The notes under the pieces are model-generated. The model made no database searches and was not told where the DNA came from. It worked only from the letters and a program-made list of their open reading frames with translations. This document shows, piece by piece, positions 1 to 7,278 of a DNA stretch of 42,942 nucleotides; position 1 is the first letter of the stretch; each line of letters begins with the position of its first letter. Both the position numbers and the translations under genes were made by a program. The stretch comes from Pontibacter sp. E15-1 (GTDB taxonomy: Bacteria; Bacteroidota; Bacteroidia; Cytophagales; Hymenobacteraceae). Location: the NCBI RefSeq assembly GCF_022601975.1, contig NZ_JAKVIR010000024.1, positions 1 through 42,942 on the forward strand. Reading direction: 5' to 3'.

Positions 1-27
1 GCTAAAGGTGCTTGGCTTCTTGTTAGC
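1..27 (+). repeat. Right half of an attC-like imperfect palindrome
   Basis: The window opens with GCTAAAGGTGCTTGGC and ends the motif with GTTAGCC at 21-27. The minus strand of the site at 21158-21211 carries the same two words (a CTAAAG box, then GTTAGCC followed by AA) in the same order. The left half would lie outside the window. A gene on the plus strand starts about 60 bases further on, the order expected for an integron-type cassette boundary. The attC interpretation is inference. Confidence 0.4.
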
Positions 28-85
28 CAACCATTTTTCTTTTTACCTTTAGAGCCTACCACACAACTTGAGTTAAAATAATAAA

Positions 86-736
86 TTGGAAGAATTAGAA
101 AAAATTGTCTCTGAACTAGAAGATATACAACAGTTATACGGGATAGGAGCAGTAGTATTTGTTATAGTATTAGCAATAAGCGGATTTGCCCTTTGGAGCT
201 TTTTCAAAAAACGAATTGAAAAGGTTGCTGAAGGGATTACAGAAAAAAATTTAAAAACCTTTCAATCTGGTATAGATAAAGAATTAGTGAAGTTTAGTAC
301 TAAACATCAAAAACAAGTTGATGCTGTACATGATTGCTATCAAAGGTTTCAAGAACTACAGTCATTCGTGAAGTTCTTGGTTTTTGGAGAAAAATTTACA
401 GCACCAATGGACACGAATGATGAAATCAACCACCTTTCTTCTATTAGACTTGAATTCAAAAGAAGTTATAATAGAAATAAGATACTTTTTCCTGTAGCCC
501 TGAATGATAAAATTAAATCTCTTTTTCCAGAGCTAGATAAATTTATACAAGATTATATAGATGGTGTTCTCCCGTGGATTGATTCTGGACAGAATACTGA
601 ACAAAGTGAAGGCGAACTAATGGTTGCTGGAATATGGCCTAGTGGTAAACTTGAAGATACACTTGAAGTTATGGAAGAGATAAACAAAGAGATAGAGCTA
701 GAATTTAGAAAAATTTATGGGACAGATGAAAAATAA
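86..736 (+). CDS. Hypothetical protein with one N-terminal membrane helix
   Basis: I do not recognise this 216-residue protein. It has a short acidic N-terminus, one strongly hydrophobic segment at about residues 18-42, then a basic stretch (FFKKRIEK) and a long charged soluble region that looks largely helical. This suggests an inner-membrane anchor with a cytoplasmic domain. The start is a TTG codon; no better ATG lies upstream in frame, so the start is uncertain. The gene is AT-rich compared with the backbone and sits alone between two attC-like palindromes (1-27 and 741-809), which suggests a mobile single-gene cassette. Confidence 0.7.
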   Translation: MEELEKIVSELEDIQQLYGIGAVVFVIVLAISGFALWSFFKKRIEKVAEGITEKNLKTFQSGIDKELVKFSTKHQKQVDAVHDCYQRFQELQSFVKFLVFGEKFTAPMDTNDEINHLSSIRLEFKRSYNRNKILFPVALNDKIKSLFPELDKFIQDYIDGVLPWIDSGQNTEQSEGELMVAGIWPSGKLEDTLEVMEEINKEIELEFRKIYGTDEK

Positions 737-740
737 CAAT

Positions 741-809
741 CCATAACATTGTGTATAAGCCATGTTACGATCGACGGCCTAGATCGCCTCATGCACGAGC
801 CATTAGTGG
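741..809 (+). repeat. attC-like imperfect palindrome between two orphan genes
   Basis: The segment begins CCATAAC (741-747) and ends CATTAGTGG (801-809), which are near-complementary ends. Inside lie further partly complementary boxes around a centre rich in GATCG. It lies directly after the stop of the preceding gene and just before the next start at 822. Size (69 bases) and layout fit an integron attC site, but the end boxes do not fully match the RYYYAAC/GTTRRRY consensus. Assignment is inference. Confidence 0.4.
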
Positions 810-821
810 ACATTTGAACAA

Positions 822-1442
822 ATGATGAGTGAAAAACAGAAATATACAGAGCAGTTGTTGTTGATAATCGAAATACAAAACCGAATAATGACAACCTCAC
901 AAAATTTCGATAAGACAACTAAAGATGCTTTTGTAAATCACTCTATGCAGATTAAGGAACTCGCAAATAACAAATCGACTCTAACTCAATTGAAATCTCT
1001 GACGAGTGAGGTTTTGACTTTTTGGAAAGAAAGTATTGGGATTGACGTAGAATATTTCTGGACTGAATTGAAAAGCCAGAATATTGCTTTTGAAAGGAGA
1101 GATGAACTCAATTTTGCTTTGTCTAAAGGAAGATTTCGAAGAGTTGATCAAGGAATGGCTGCTAGAAAATATTGGGATTCCATGAAGGGAATAAAATCAA
1201 TAATCAATAGATACACAAACTCCGAAATTCAAAGACTCGGAGAAATAATTGAGCAGGACGAAAAAGGACGATTAAAGATTTTAGAAAAGTGCCTACACAG
1301 AAAATCGATTCCACAAACTCAGTATTTAAAGTTTGGAGAGTGCATGGCTTACTTTGGTAATTGTAGACTGTTTAATAATTATTTCGGTGAAGATGAAGTT
1401 AAAGAACTCTATGAAATTTGGAAAAGTTTTAAGAGTGAATAG
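822..1442 (+). CDS. Hypothetical soluble protein
   Basis: A 206-residue charged protein that I do not recognise. It has no signal peptide or membrane segment and looks mainly helical, with many Lys, Glu and Gln residues and motifs such as CLHRKSIPQTQYLKFGECM in the C-terminal part. The start may be either of two adjacent ATG codons. It is AT-rich and stands alone between the palindromes at 741-809 and 1451-1507, so it looks like an accessory cassette gene. No function can be assigned. Confidence 0.65.
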   Translation: MMSEKQKYTEQLLLIIEIQNRIMTTSQNFDKTTKDAFVNHSMQIKELANNKSTLTQLKSLTSEVLTFWKESIGIDVEYFWTELKSQNIAFERRDELNFALSKGRFRRVDQGMAARKYWDSMKGIKSIINRYTNSEIQRLGEIIEQDEKGRLKILEKCLHRKSIPQTQYLKFGECMAYFGNCRLFNNYFGEDEVKELYEIWKSFKSE

Positions 1443-1450
1443 CTTAAAAA

Positions 1451-1507
1451 CTGGCTAAGTATAACCAAAATGGCATTAAAACGGCCATTTAGCTAAACCA
1501 TTAGCAG
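1451..1507 (+). repeat. attC-like imperfect palindrome
   Basis: The ends CTGGCTAAG (1451-1459) and CATTAGCAG (1499-1507) are near-complementary, and the inner part AATGGC / GCCATT closes a hairpin. It starts nine bases after the previous stop and lies 34 bases before the acetyltransferase start. It is the third spacer of this kind in the first 1.5 kb. Confidence 0.4.
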
Positions 1508-1540
1508 TCCCAAAAACCTAAAACGCAAATTAAAGCACCT

Positions 1541-2068
1541 GTGGAAACTGAGCGATTTATACTGAGAGAAATACTTGAGAGTGATGCGCAGGATATCTTT
1601 GAGCTCGACTCAGACCCAGAAGTGCACACCTATTTGGGCAACAAACCGATCAAGAGTATAGAAGAGGCGCAGGGCATCGTCAATTATATTCGGGAGCAGT
1701 ACAAAGAGAATGGAATCGGGCGATGGGCAGTAATTGATAAGAAAACGCACGAATTTCTGGGTTGGTCGGGATTAAAATATGAAAAAGTCCTACGTAAAAA
1801 CTTCCCTTATTATGATGTAGGGTATCGGTTAAAGAAGCAGTATTGGGGGAAAGGTGTTGCAACGGAAACCGCAGTAGCAGCATTAGCTTATGGTTTCCAG
1901 AAGCTGCACTTGCCTGAGATTTATGCAGCAGCCCATGTCGAGAATATAGCTTCAAATAAAATACTCCAGAAAATAGGGATGAAATTTATTGAGACTTTTG
2001 AGTGCGATGGTGTCCTAAATAATTGGTATAAAATAGAAAGACCTGAGGAGCCAATAAAGAAAACCTAA
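1541..2068 (+). CDS. GNAT-family N-acetyltransferase (RimJ/RimL-like)
   Basis: The 175-residue product has the layout of the RimJ/RimL group of acetyl-CoA-dependent N-acetyltransferases. The N-terminus METERFILREI is typical, and the acetyl-CoA pyrophosphate-binding motif appears as QYWGKGVATE at about residues 100-109, followed by the usual helix and the LQKIGMKF strand. The start is GTG at 1541; the family N-terminus supports it. The substrate cannot be told: ribosomal protein, antibiotic or small amine are all possible. GNAT genes are common cargo of integron cassettes, and this one lies between palindromic spacers in an AT-rich block. The end overlaps ACCTAAC (2063-2069), a perfect match to the left box of attC sites. 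Confidence 0.88.
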   Translation: METERFILREILESDAQDIFELDSDPEVHTYLGNKPIKSIEEAQGIVNYIREQYKENGIGRWAVIDKKTHEFLGWSGLKYEKVLRKNFPYYDVGYRLKKQYWGKGVATETAVAALAYGFQKLHLPEIYAAAHVENIASNKILQKIGMKFIETFECDGVLNNWYKIERPEEPIKKT

Positions 2069-2130
2069 CGCTAGTATAGTTACTAGACACAGCCATACAT
2101 TTGCATCACCTGTCAGGTATAAACAACAAT

Positions 2131-2178
2131 CCTATACCAGAAAAGCCACCGCAAATGCAGTGGCTTTTCTGGTATAGG
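2131..2178. terminator. Bidirectional hairpin terminator
   Basis: Perfect 19-base arms (2131-2149 and 2160-2178) enclose a 10-base loop. The stem contains AAAAG/CTTTT tracts on both sides. It lies between the plus-strand acetyltransferase and the minus-strand peroxiredoxin, so it can end transcription from both directions. Confidence 0.85.
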
Positions 2179-2194
2179 TATAAGCTGGTGTAGC

Positions 2195-2833
2195 CTAGTT
2201 CAGTCGATTGGCAAGGTATGTCGATACGCCTTCTTTGGTGGCTTGCATCGCGGTTTCGCCTTCTTCCCAGTTGGCGGGGCAAACTTCGCCATTTGTTTCG
2301 AAGTACTGTAGGGCATCCACCATACGCAGCGCCTCGTCGATGCTGCGGCCAAGGGGCATGTCGTTCACAACCTGGTGGCGTACAACGCCCTCCATGTCGA
2401 TCAGGAACAGCCCGCGGTAAGCTACCGGCTCACCTACGAAGATAGACTCGCCTTCTTCGTTATAGTCGTAATAGCCAGCCAGCACGTCGAAGTTCTGGGA
2501 GATTGTCTTTGCTGCGTCAGCTACCAGCGGGTAAGTCACGCCTTCAATCCCGCCTTTGTCCTGTGGTGTGTTCAACCAGGCGTAATGCGACATGTGCGTG
2601 TCGGTGGAGCAGCCTACTACGGCTACGCCCTTGCGCTCGAAATCAGCCAACCTGTCCTGGAAAGCAAGGATCTCGGTAGGGCATACAAAGGTGAAGTCCA
2701 TTGGCCAGAAGAAGAACAACACGTGCTTCTTGCCGATGTACTGGTCTAATGAAAAATTTTCCTCGAATTCATCGCCGTTGATAACGGCTGTAGTTTTGAA
2801 AGACGGTGCTTTCTTGCCTACTAATACTGCCAT
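2195..2833 (-). CDS. Typical 2-Cys peroxiredoxin (AhpC/TSA family)
   Basis: This 212-residue thioredoxin-fold peroxidase reduces H2O2, organic peroxides and peroxynitrite. The peroxidatic cysteine is Cys50 in the motif DFTFVCPTEI and the resolving cysteine is Cys185 in GEVCPANW, the arrangement of typical 2-Cys AhpC1/Prx1 enzymes. There is no signal peptide, so it acts in the cytoplasm. It follows the perR-like gene by 23 bases on the same strand and is probably cotranscribed from the promoter near 3372-3402, which makes it a likely peroxide-induced gene. A separate AhpF is not visible in the window; a thioredoxin system may be the reductant. Confidence 0.95.
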   Translation of the reverse strand: MAVLVGKKAPSFKTTAVINGDEFEENFSLDQYIGKKHVLFFFWPMDFTFVCPTEILAFQDRLADFERKGVAVVGCSTDTHMSHYAWLNTPQDKGGIEGVTYPLVADAAKTISQNFDVLAGYYDYNEEGESIFVGEPVAYRGLFLIDMEGVVRHQVVNDMPLGRSIDEALRMVDALQYFETNGEVCPANWEEGETAMQATKEGVSTYLANRLN

Positions 2834-2856
2834 ATATAAAATTTAAATTTAGTGAT

Positions 2857-3324
2857 CTATTTTGTTGATTTTGAAATGCTAACATGGTTTTCCGGGTCTA
2901 CCTTCTTGCCGTTCAGCTGCAGGGTATAACCGGTCAGCTCGAAGTTGCGGATGTTGCGGCTGTGCAGAAATGCCTGTAACAACGCGTCCAACTCCCCGTC
3001 CTCGAAATCGATAATCTCTTTGGTGTTGCTGCAGTAAATGTGGCTGTGTGCCGTGGTGTTGGCGTCAAAGCGCTTGCCACCCTCCTCCGACAGTACCTTG
3101 TGTATCAGGCGCACCTCTGCAAACGTGTCGAGGGTTTTATACACCGTGCCCAGCGAGATGGTGGGGTTAGCGGGCTTCAGCAACTGGTATACCTCCTCCG
3201 CCATCGGGTGCCTGCCGTGCAGCTCCATCAGCGCCTCATATACCACAATGCGCTGGTGAGTGGCCTTCAGGCCGCTCTCCAGTAGGCGCTCTCGCAATGT
3301 ATGTCGGTTCAGGGGATGTTGCAT
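2857..3324 (-). CDS. perR: Fur-family peroxide regulator, PerR type
   Basis: A 155-residue Fur-family repressor. The winged-helix domain covers about residues 1-80 (recognition region NPTISLGTVYKTLDTF). All five regulatory-metal ligands known from Bacillus PerR (His37, Asp85, His91, His93, Asp104) have counterparts shifted by two: His39, Asp87, His93, His95 and Asp106. Aspartate at the last position is the PerR signature; Fur usually has glutamate. The Cys4 structural zinc site is mostly missing: only Cys98 remains of the two CxxC pairs. The gene leads an operon with a peroxiredoxin, and a palindrome overlaps its promoter, so autoregulation and peroxide sensing are likely. The assignment as PerR rather than Fur or Zur is inference from residues and neighbour. 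Confidence 0.9.
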   Translation of the reverse strand: MQHPLNRHTLRERLLESGLKATHQRIVVYEALMELHGRHPMAEEVYQLLKPANPTISLGTVYKTLDTFAEVRLIHKVLSEEGGKRFDANTTAHSHIYCSNTKEIIDFEDGELDALLQAFLHSRNIRNFELTGYTLQLNGKKVDPENHVSISKSTK

Positions 3325-3340
3325 GCTGCTGTTTCTAGCC

Positions 3341-3402
3341 AGGAATTATTCTCAGTTAGGAAGAATTCCTGCAAAGGTAAGGCGAAGAAGCCAGGGCTGC
3401 AA
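3341..3402 (-). promoter_or_regulatory. Promoter with candidate PerR operator
   Basis: On the minus strand a TTG (3400-3402) is followed after 20 bases by TACCTTTG (3372-3379), matching the Bacteroidota TTG/TAnnTTTG promoter. Immediately downstream, over the expected transcription start, lies an imperfect palindrome (3341-3370) with arms AGGAATT and AATTCCT and further inner pairs. Its AT-rich dyad and position suit a Fur/PerR-type operator controlling perR and the peroxiredoxin. Confidence 0.7.
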
Positions 3403-3527
3403 CCGATGCGCTTAAATTAAATGTTAAACATCAACTGCCTGTCTCGCGGCAGGGTATGGAACGGCCAGGAAGGGCAGGGCTCGACCAATTTAATTACCAG
3501 TAGTAGCGCTCGTTTTTAGATGAACAG

Positions 3528-3631
3528 GACTTTCACATCTAATCGAAACAAGGAGCAAAAGCAGTCTGCAGCCTGCCGTTGTTGTGTGTTCTCACCAACA
3601 ACTTGTTGGTCAAAAGACGCAACAAGGGCAG
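3528..3631. repeat. Dispersed palindromic repeat, copy A
   Basis: This stretch is closely similar to 42790-42877. Shared words include CATCTAATCGAAACA, AGCAGTCTGCA and CCTGCCGTTGTTG. The second half (3573-3631) folds into a long hairpin centred on CCAACAACTTGTTGG, with outer arms CTGCC/GGCAG. The right arm is intact here while the left arm carries changes; the other copy has the opposite pattern. The remaining DNA from 3403 to 3774 shows no gene. Confidence 0.75.
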
Positions 3632-3676
3632 CATTGCGAAAGCCCTGATGCATAGAAACGATTTTTTAGGCCTCAT

Positions 3677-3725
3677 TTCTAATTCTTAATTCTTAATTTC
3701 TAATTTCTAATTTCTAATTTTTAAT
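3677..3725. repeat. Tandem 7-base repeat array (consensus TTCTAAT)
   Basis: Seven consecutive 7-base units in strict register: TTCTAAT, TCTTAAT, TCTTAAT, TTCTAAT three times, then TTTTAAT. The array lies just downstream of the enoyl-CoA hydratase gene. Four other loci in the window carry heptamer arrays with different consensus words. Confidence 0.85.
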
Positions 3726-3774
3726 TTGGCAAACCAGTAAGGCGCAGAGAGCACTTCGCTCCCGGCTTCACGTT

Positions 3775-4548
3775 TTACCGCCCTTTAAAATCAGGCTTGC
3801 GCTTTTCCACGAAGGCGGCCATACCCTCTTTCTGGTCGTCGGAGGCAAAGCAGAGGTAGAAGTTCTTGCGCTCGAAATGGAGGCCCTCGTCCAGTTGGGT
3901 TTCAAAAGAGCGGTTCACAGCTTCCTTTGCCAGCCTGGCCGCCACCGGCGACATCTGGGCAACGTCTGCAGCCAGTCTGAAGGCCTCTTCGAGGTATAGC
4001 TCCACGGGTACAACCCGGTTGATCAGCCCGTGCTTCTCCGCCTCGGCGGCGCTCATAAACTTGCCCGTCAGCACCATCTCCATGGCCTTAGCTTTCCCGA
4101 TGGCCCGTGTCAGGCGCTGTGTGCCGCCTGCTCCCGGCATCACGCCGATCTTTATCTCGGGCTGCCCAAACGTGGCGGTTTCCGAGGCCACAATCATGTC
4201 GCAGGTCATGGCCAGCTCGCAGCCGCCGCCCAGCGCAAAGCCCGACACTGCCGCGATGATCGGCTTTTTTGTTTTCCGGATCTGGTCCCAGGTAGAGAAC
4301 TGGTCCACGTTCAGCATGTCGATGGCAGTTTTGCCGGCCATTTGTTTGATGTCGGCCCCGGCGGCGAAGGCGCGCTCGTTTCCGGCGATGATGATGGCGC
4401 GCACCTGCTCATCGTCATCCAGCTGCTTCAGCGTGTCGCGCAGCTCGCCCATCAGCTGCAGGTTCAGGGCGTTCAGTTCTTTAGGTCTGTTGAGTTGGAT
4501 CAGGGCGACATGCGGCCGCGCCTGTGGGTCTACAAGTATAAATTCCAT
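3775..4548 (-). CDS. Enoyl-CoA hydratase (crotonase family)
   Basis: This 257-residue crotonase-fold enzyme adds water to 2-enoyl-CoA to give 3-hydroxyacyl-CoA, as in fatty-acid beta-oxidation or aromatic degradation. The oxyanion-hole region is seen at AGADIK (about 63-68) and FALGGGCELA (104-113). Both catalytic glutamates of true hydratases are present: Glu111 in GGGCELA and Glu131 in PEIKIGVMPGAGGTQRL. The length is the family norm. No other beta-oxidation gene is adjacent, so the exact substrate (short chain, or a PaaF-like role) stays open. It reads toward the heptamer array at 3677-3725. Confidence 0.93.
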   Translation of the reverse strand: MEFILVDPQARPHVALIQLNRPKELNALNLQLMGELRDTLKQLDDDEQVRAIIIAGNERAFAAGADIKQMAGKTAIDMLNVDQFSTWDQIRKTKKPIIAAVSGFALGGGCELAMTCDMIVASETATFGQPEIKIGVMPGAGGTQRLTRAIGKAKAMEMVLTGKFMSAAEAEKHGLINRVVPVELYLEEAFRLAADVAQMSPVAARLAKEAVNRSFETQLDEGLHFERKNFYLCFASDDQKEGMAAFVEKRKPDFKGR

Positions 4549-4604
4549 GCTGTTTCTGTTTCTCTGGTGATGTGCCTCAAGTTACGGCTTTTCCCGAAAA
4601 CCCA

Positions 4605-4631
4605 TAAAAAAAGCCCACCGGAAGGGCGGGC
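4605..4631 (-). terminator. Rho-independent terminator
   Basis: Arms GCCCACC (4613-4619) and GGCGGGC (4625-4631) pair with one G-U, and on the minus strand the hairpin is followed by a run of seven T. It fits the end of the small membrane protein gene at 4656-4880. Confidence 0.7.
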
Positions 4632-4655
4632 AGCAATGGCAGTGGAACGGTGCGC

Positions 4656-4880
4656 TTAGATAGCGGAAACAGACTCGCTGCTCACTAGTCGGTTATACAG
4701 CTGCTGCATGTCCGGGCTGCCGGGTTCGGCGGCGTTAGAAAACGGCGAGAGCGGCATTGGCTTGCTGTTTCCTTTTTTGTTTAAGTCGGTGGTTTTGAAA
4801 ATTACCCCTGCGATCAGGAGCACGAAGAGGAGGGAAAGCCTGAACATAAATCCAGGGGTGACTTTTTCTGCTGGTTGCAT
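4656..4880 (-). CDS. Small hypothetical membrane protein
   Basis: A 74-residue protein with one clear hydrophobic helix at about residues 12-28 (FRLSLLFVLLIAGVIF), followed by a polar, Pro/Ser-rich tail. I do not recognise a family. The N-terminus MQPAEKVTPG is short and the helix has a basic flank after it, so it is probably a single-pass membrane protein. A terminator follows directly, which supports an independent small gene. Confidence 0.6.
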   Translation of the reverse strand: MQPAEKVTPGFMFRLSLLFVLLIAGVIFKTTDLNKKGNSKPMPLSPFSNAAEPGSPDMQQLYNRLVSSESVSAI

Positions 4881-5027
4881 GTTTATTTTAAAGCGTCAGT
4901 TTGTTTTACAAGAATTTGCCTATCATCAGGTACCCTTCTGCCCGCGCAAAGTAACTACAAAGAATTGATATAAAGAAGCTATATCGAAGACATTTTCATA
5001 TTAAGTGCAATTTGCCCTGCCCCGGCC

Positions 5028-6302
5028 TCATCGGCTTACAAACTGAAAAGTGGTGCGCGTGCGCTGCTCCAGCAATACTTCTTTTTGATATAAAATACTT
5101 CCTAAACTGGCTGTGTCATAGTTTTTTACGGTATATAGCGTAAGTGCTGTATTATAGTGGATCACAAACTGATCCTGCAGGGTTTGGATGAGCCCCTGGA
5201 GGCGCTCCGGATGGTAATCAGTGCAAATGGAAAAGGAGATGGCCGAGTTCTGCATCAGGTTGATTTTGAGGCGAAGCTCGGAGAGGGCATTGAAGATCGT
5301 GCCCAGGTTTTTCTCTGAGATGAACGTGAAATCCTTCACGCTGAACGACACCAGGCACTGGTTTTCTTTAATGATATAGGCTGGCGCAATGTTCTCGAAG
5401 CGGCATTCGCAAATCTTGGTGCCCTCGCCCGCCGGGTTCAGGAAAGACTTTACATAGAGCGGAATTTGCTTGTTGGCCAGGGGCTTTATGGTTTTCGGGT
5501 GGATGACCGAAGCGCCGTAATAGGCCATCTCCAATGTTTCCTGGTAGGAGATGGTGGGGTAGCGCACGGTATCGGCAAAGTGCTTGGGGTCGGCGTTCAG
5601 CAAGCCTTCCACGTCTTTCCAGATATACATGGCGGCGGCGTTGAGGGCATAGGCGAATATGGCGGCGCTGAAATCAGAGCCCTCGCGCCCCAGGGTGGTG
5701 GTATGGCCGTCGTTGGTGCCTCCCAAAAAGCCCTGCGTCACCACAATCTGCTGCTCCAGCAGCGCGGGGAGGTCACGGCCGATCAGGCGCTCGGTCCAGG
5801 GCCAGTCTACTTTGGCTTCCCGCCAGGTGCTGTCAGTCTGGATATACTTCCGGCTGTCTACCCAGGTGCAGGCAAGACCCTGCTCTTGCAGGAAATGGTG
5901 CAGCAGTGTAGAGGAGAGCAGCTCCCCGTAACTCACCAACTGGTCGTAGGCCTTATCGTAGGCGTAGGTGGGCTGTATGGCCCGGAGCATGTCGTGCATT
6001 TCGGCGAACAGATGCGACATGCGCTGGTATACCGGATGTTCGGACTCAGGGAACAGGCCCTGCAGCACTTCCTGATGGTATGATTTGGTCTGTTGGTACG
6101 CTGGCGCGAAGTCCTGCTGCCGGTATGCCAGGTCTATTGCCAGCTCCAGGGCATTGGTGGTTTTCCCCATCGCCGACACCACGATCAGCAGCTGCCGTTC
6201 GCCCCCATACAGCTTTACAATCTGCGCCAGGTTACGGAAGGCTTCGGCATCTCTAACCGAGGCGCCTCCGAATTTATATACTGTGGGTCTGTTTGTGCTC
6301 AT
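5028..6302 (-). CDS. Aspartate kinase (monofunctional)
   Basis: Aspartate kinase phosphorylates L-aspartate, the first step toward lysine, threonine, methionine and diaminopimelate. The amino-acid-kinase domain shows the N-terminal VYKFGGASV, the TLGREGSDFSAA segment and the DVEGLLNADPK region. The C-terminal third (about 300-424) has the ACT-domain pattern (VSFSVKDFTFI), suggesting feedback control. I place the start at the ATG at 6302, giving 424 residues with MSTNRPTVYKFGG, rather than nine codons upstream, because the family motif then lies at the usual distance. A TATTTTTG element (minus strand, 6308-6315) lies just ahead of this ATG but has no good upstream partner. Confidence 0.93.
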   Translation of the reverse strand: MSTNRPTVYKFGGASVRDAEAFRNLAQIVKLYGGERQLLIVVSAMGKTTNALELAIDLAYRQQDFAPAYQQTKSYHQEVLQGLFPESEHPVYQRMSHLFAEMHDMLRAIQPTYAYDKAYDQLVSYGELLSSTLLHHFLQEQGLACTWVDSRKYIQTDSTWREAKVDWPWTERLIGRDLPALLEQQIVVTQGFLGGTNDGHTTTLGREGSDFSAAIFAYALNAAAMYIWKDVEGLLNADPKHFADTVRYPTISYQETLEMAYYGASVIHPKTIKPLANKQIPLYVKSFLNPAGEGTKICECRFENIAPAYIIKENQCLVSFSVKDFTFISEKNLGTIFNALSELRLKINLMQNSAISFSICTDYHPERLQGLIQTLQDQFVIHYNTALTLYTVKNYDTASLGSILYQKEVLLEQRTRTTFQFVSR

Positions 6303-6445
6303 GCGTTCAAAAATAGCGGTTGTTCCCAACTTTGCCTACAGGTATGGCCCGGAAGGCTGCCTGTGCATAACACCAGCCACGGCCGAGGAAGTATGCCACG
6401 GTATGCCGCAGGGGTATACGAGAAAAGGGGGAAAAGGGAGCCTTG

Positions 6446-6748
6446 CTAGCTGTAGCGAAAACGGATCTCGGCTTTCTGCAGCTCGCGCCGGAGGATCAGG
6501 CGGGAGATGCGCTCCGCGATGATTTCCGGCTCCTCGGCCATCATCGCCTCCTTCACTTTGCGCTCATCCACATCGATGCGGTAAAGGATGTGCAGCAGGC
6601 GGTTGAAATCGTTTCGGAGCAGGTGCTGAACCAGGTGGGCGATCTTGTAGTGGAGCGCCTCCAGGTCGCGCGCGGGCAGGTGGTCCACATCAAACACTTT
6701 CTGCAGGTGGTTGGTCGCGCTGGTCAGGATGGCGGGGGTATACGGCAT
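6446..6748 (-). CDS. Small hypothetical protein
   Basis: A 100-residue charged protein, rich in His, Arg, Leu and Glu, predicted to be helical and soluble. I do not recognise it. It lies in the same orientation between the DUF5606 gene and aspartate kinase, downstream of the terminator at 6778-6805, so it may need its own promoter. The codon use looks like that of its neighbours, which supports it being real. Confidence 0.65.
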   Translation of the reverse strand: MPYTPAILTSATNHLQKVFDVDHLPARDLEALHYKIAHLVQHLLRNDFNRLLHILYRIDVDERKVKEAMMAEEPEIIAERISRLILRRELQKAEIRFRYS

Positions 6749-6777
6749 GTGCTTTCAGGGAATGGCCGTCACAACGA

Positions 6778-6805
6778 AAAAGCCCCCCGGTTGCGGAGGG
6801 CTTTT
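6778..6805. terminator. Hairpin terminator
   Basis: AAAAGCCC (6778-6785) pairs with GGGCTTTT (6798-6805), with three further inner pairs around one mismatch and a four-base loop. It lies six bases after the stop of the DUF5606 gene on the minus strand. Confidence 0.8.
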
Positions 6806-6810
6806 GGTGC

Positions 6811-7257
6811 TTAGGCTTGCTCTTCTTCTTTGCTTTTCTCTTGCTCGGCGGCAGGTGCCTCCTCGGTAAAGCCCACAAAGTCTTTCACGATGAAGTACCA
6901 TATGGCCAGTTTTTTCATGTCCGACACGTATACGCGCTCCTCATCATACTCCGGAAGCAGGTCAGCCATAAAGCTTTTATACTCCTCGTTGCTCGGCTTC
7001 TCGCCCAACGGCAGCGTGTCGCCATACTTCTGGTGCATTCTCTCAAACACGTCGGCCAAGGGTATGGTGCCCTCTTCGTCAGTGGTATAGATCGAGATCT
7101 CGTCCAGCAGCGACATGCGGTGGCGCGCCTGGGCTACCATGTTTTTCGGGTTTTCCTCCAGGCTTTCTACGATAACACCGGTGCGGGTGGGTTTTACAAC
7201 CTTAAAAAGGCCACTCATGCCAGCAATGGCAGCAATTTGTCTTAAGTCAATAGGCAT
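6811..7257 (-). CDS. DUF5606 domain protein
   Basis: This 148-residue protein begins MPIDLRQIAAIAGMSGLF, followed by the VVKPTRTGVIVESL strand region typical of the Bacteroidota DUF5606 family. The N-terminal 60 residues look like a small beta-barrel-like domain, the middle is helical, and the tail is an acidic, low-complexity EEAPAAEQEKSKEEEQA stretch. The function of the family is unknown to me. It lies 21 bases downstream of the TonB-C gene and ends at a terminator. Confidence 0.88.
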   Translation of the reverse strand: MPIDLRQIAAIAGMSGLFKVVKPTRTGVIVESLEENPKNMVAQARHRMSLLDEISIYTTDEEGTIPLADVFERMHQKYGDTLPLGEKPSNEEYKSFMADLLPEYDEERVYVSDMKKLAIWYFIVKDFVGFTEEAPAAEQEKSKEEEQA

Positions 7258-7278
7258 AAAAGCGAAAACTAGTATTGG

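Noticed and set aside
3677..3725. Possible CRISPR array because of regular repeats (also 13373-13442)
   Set aside because: Units are 7 bases with no unique spacers, and no cas gene is present.
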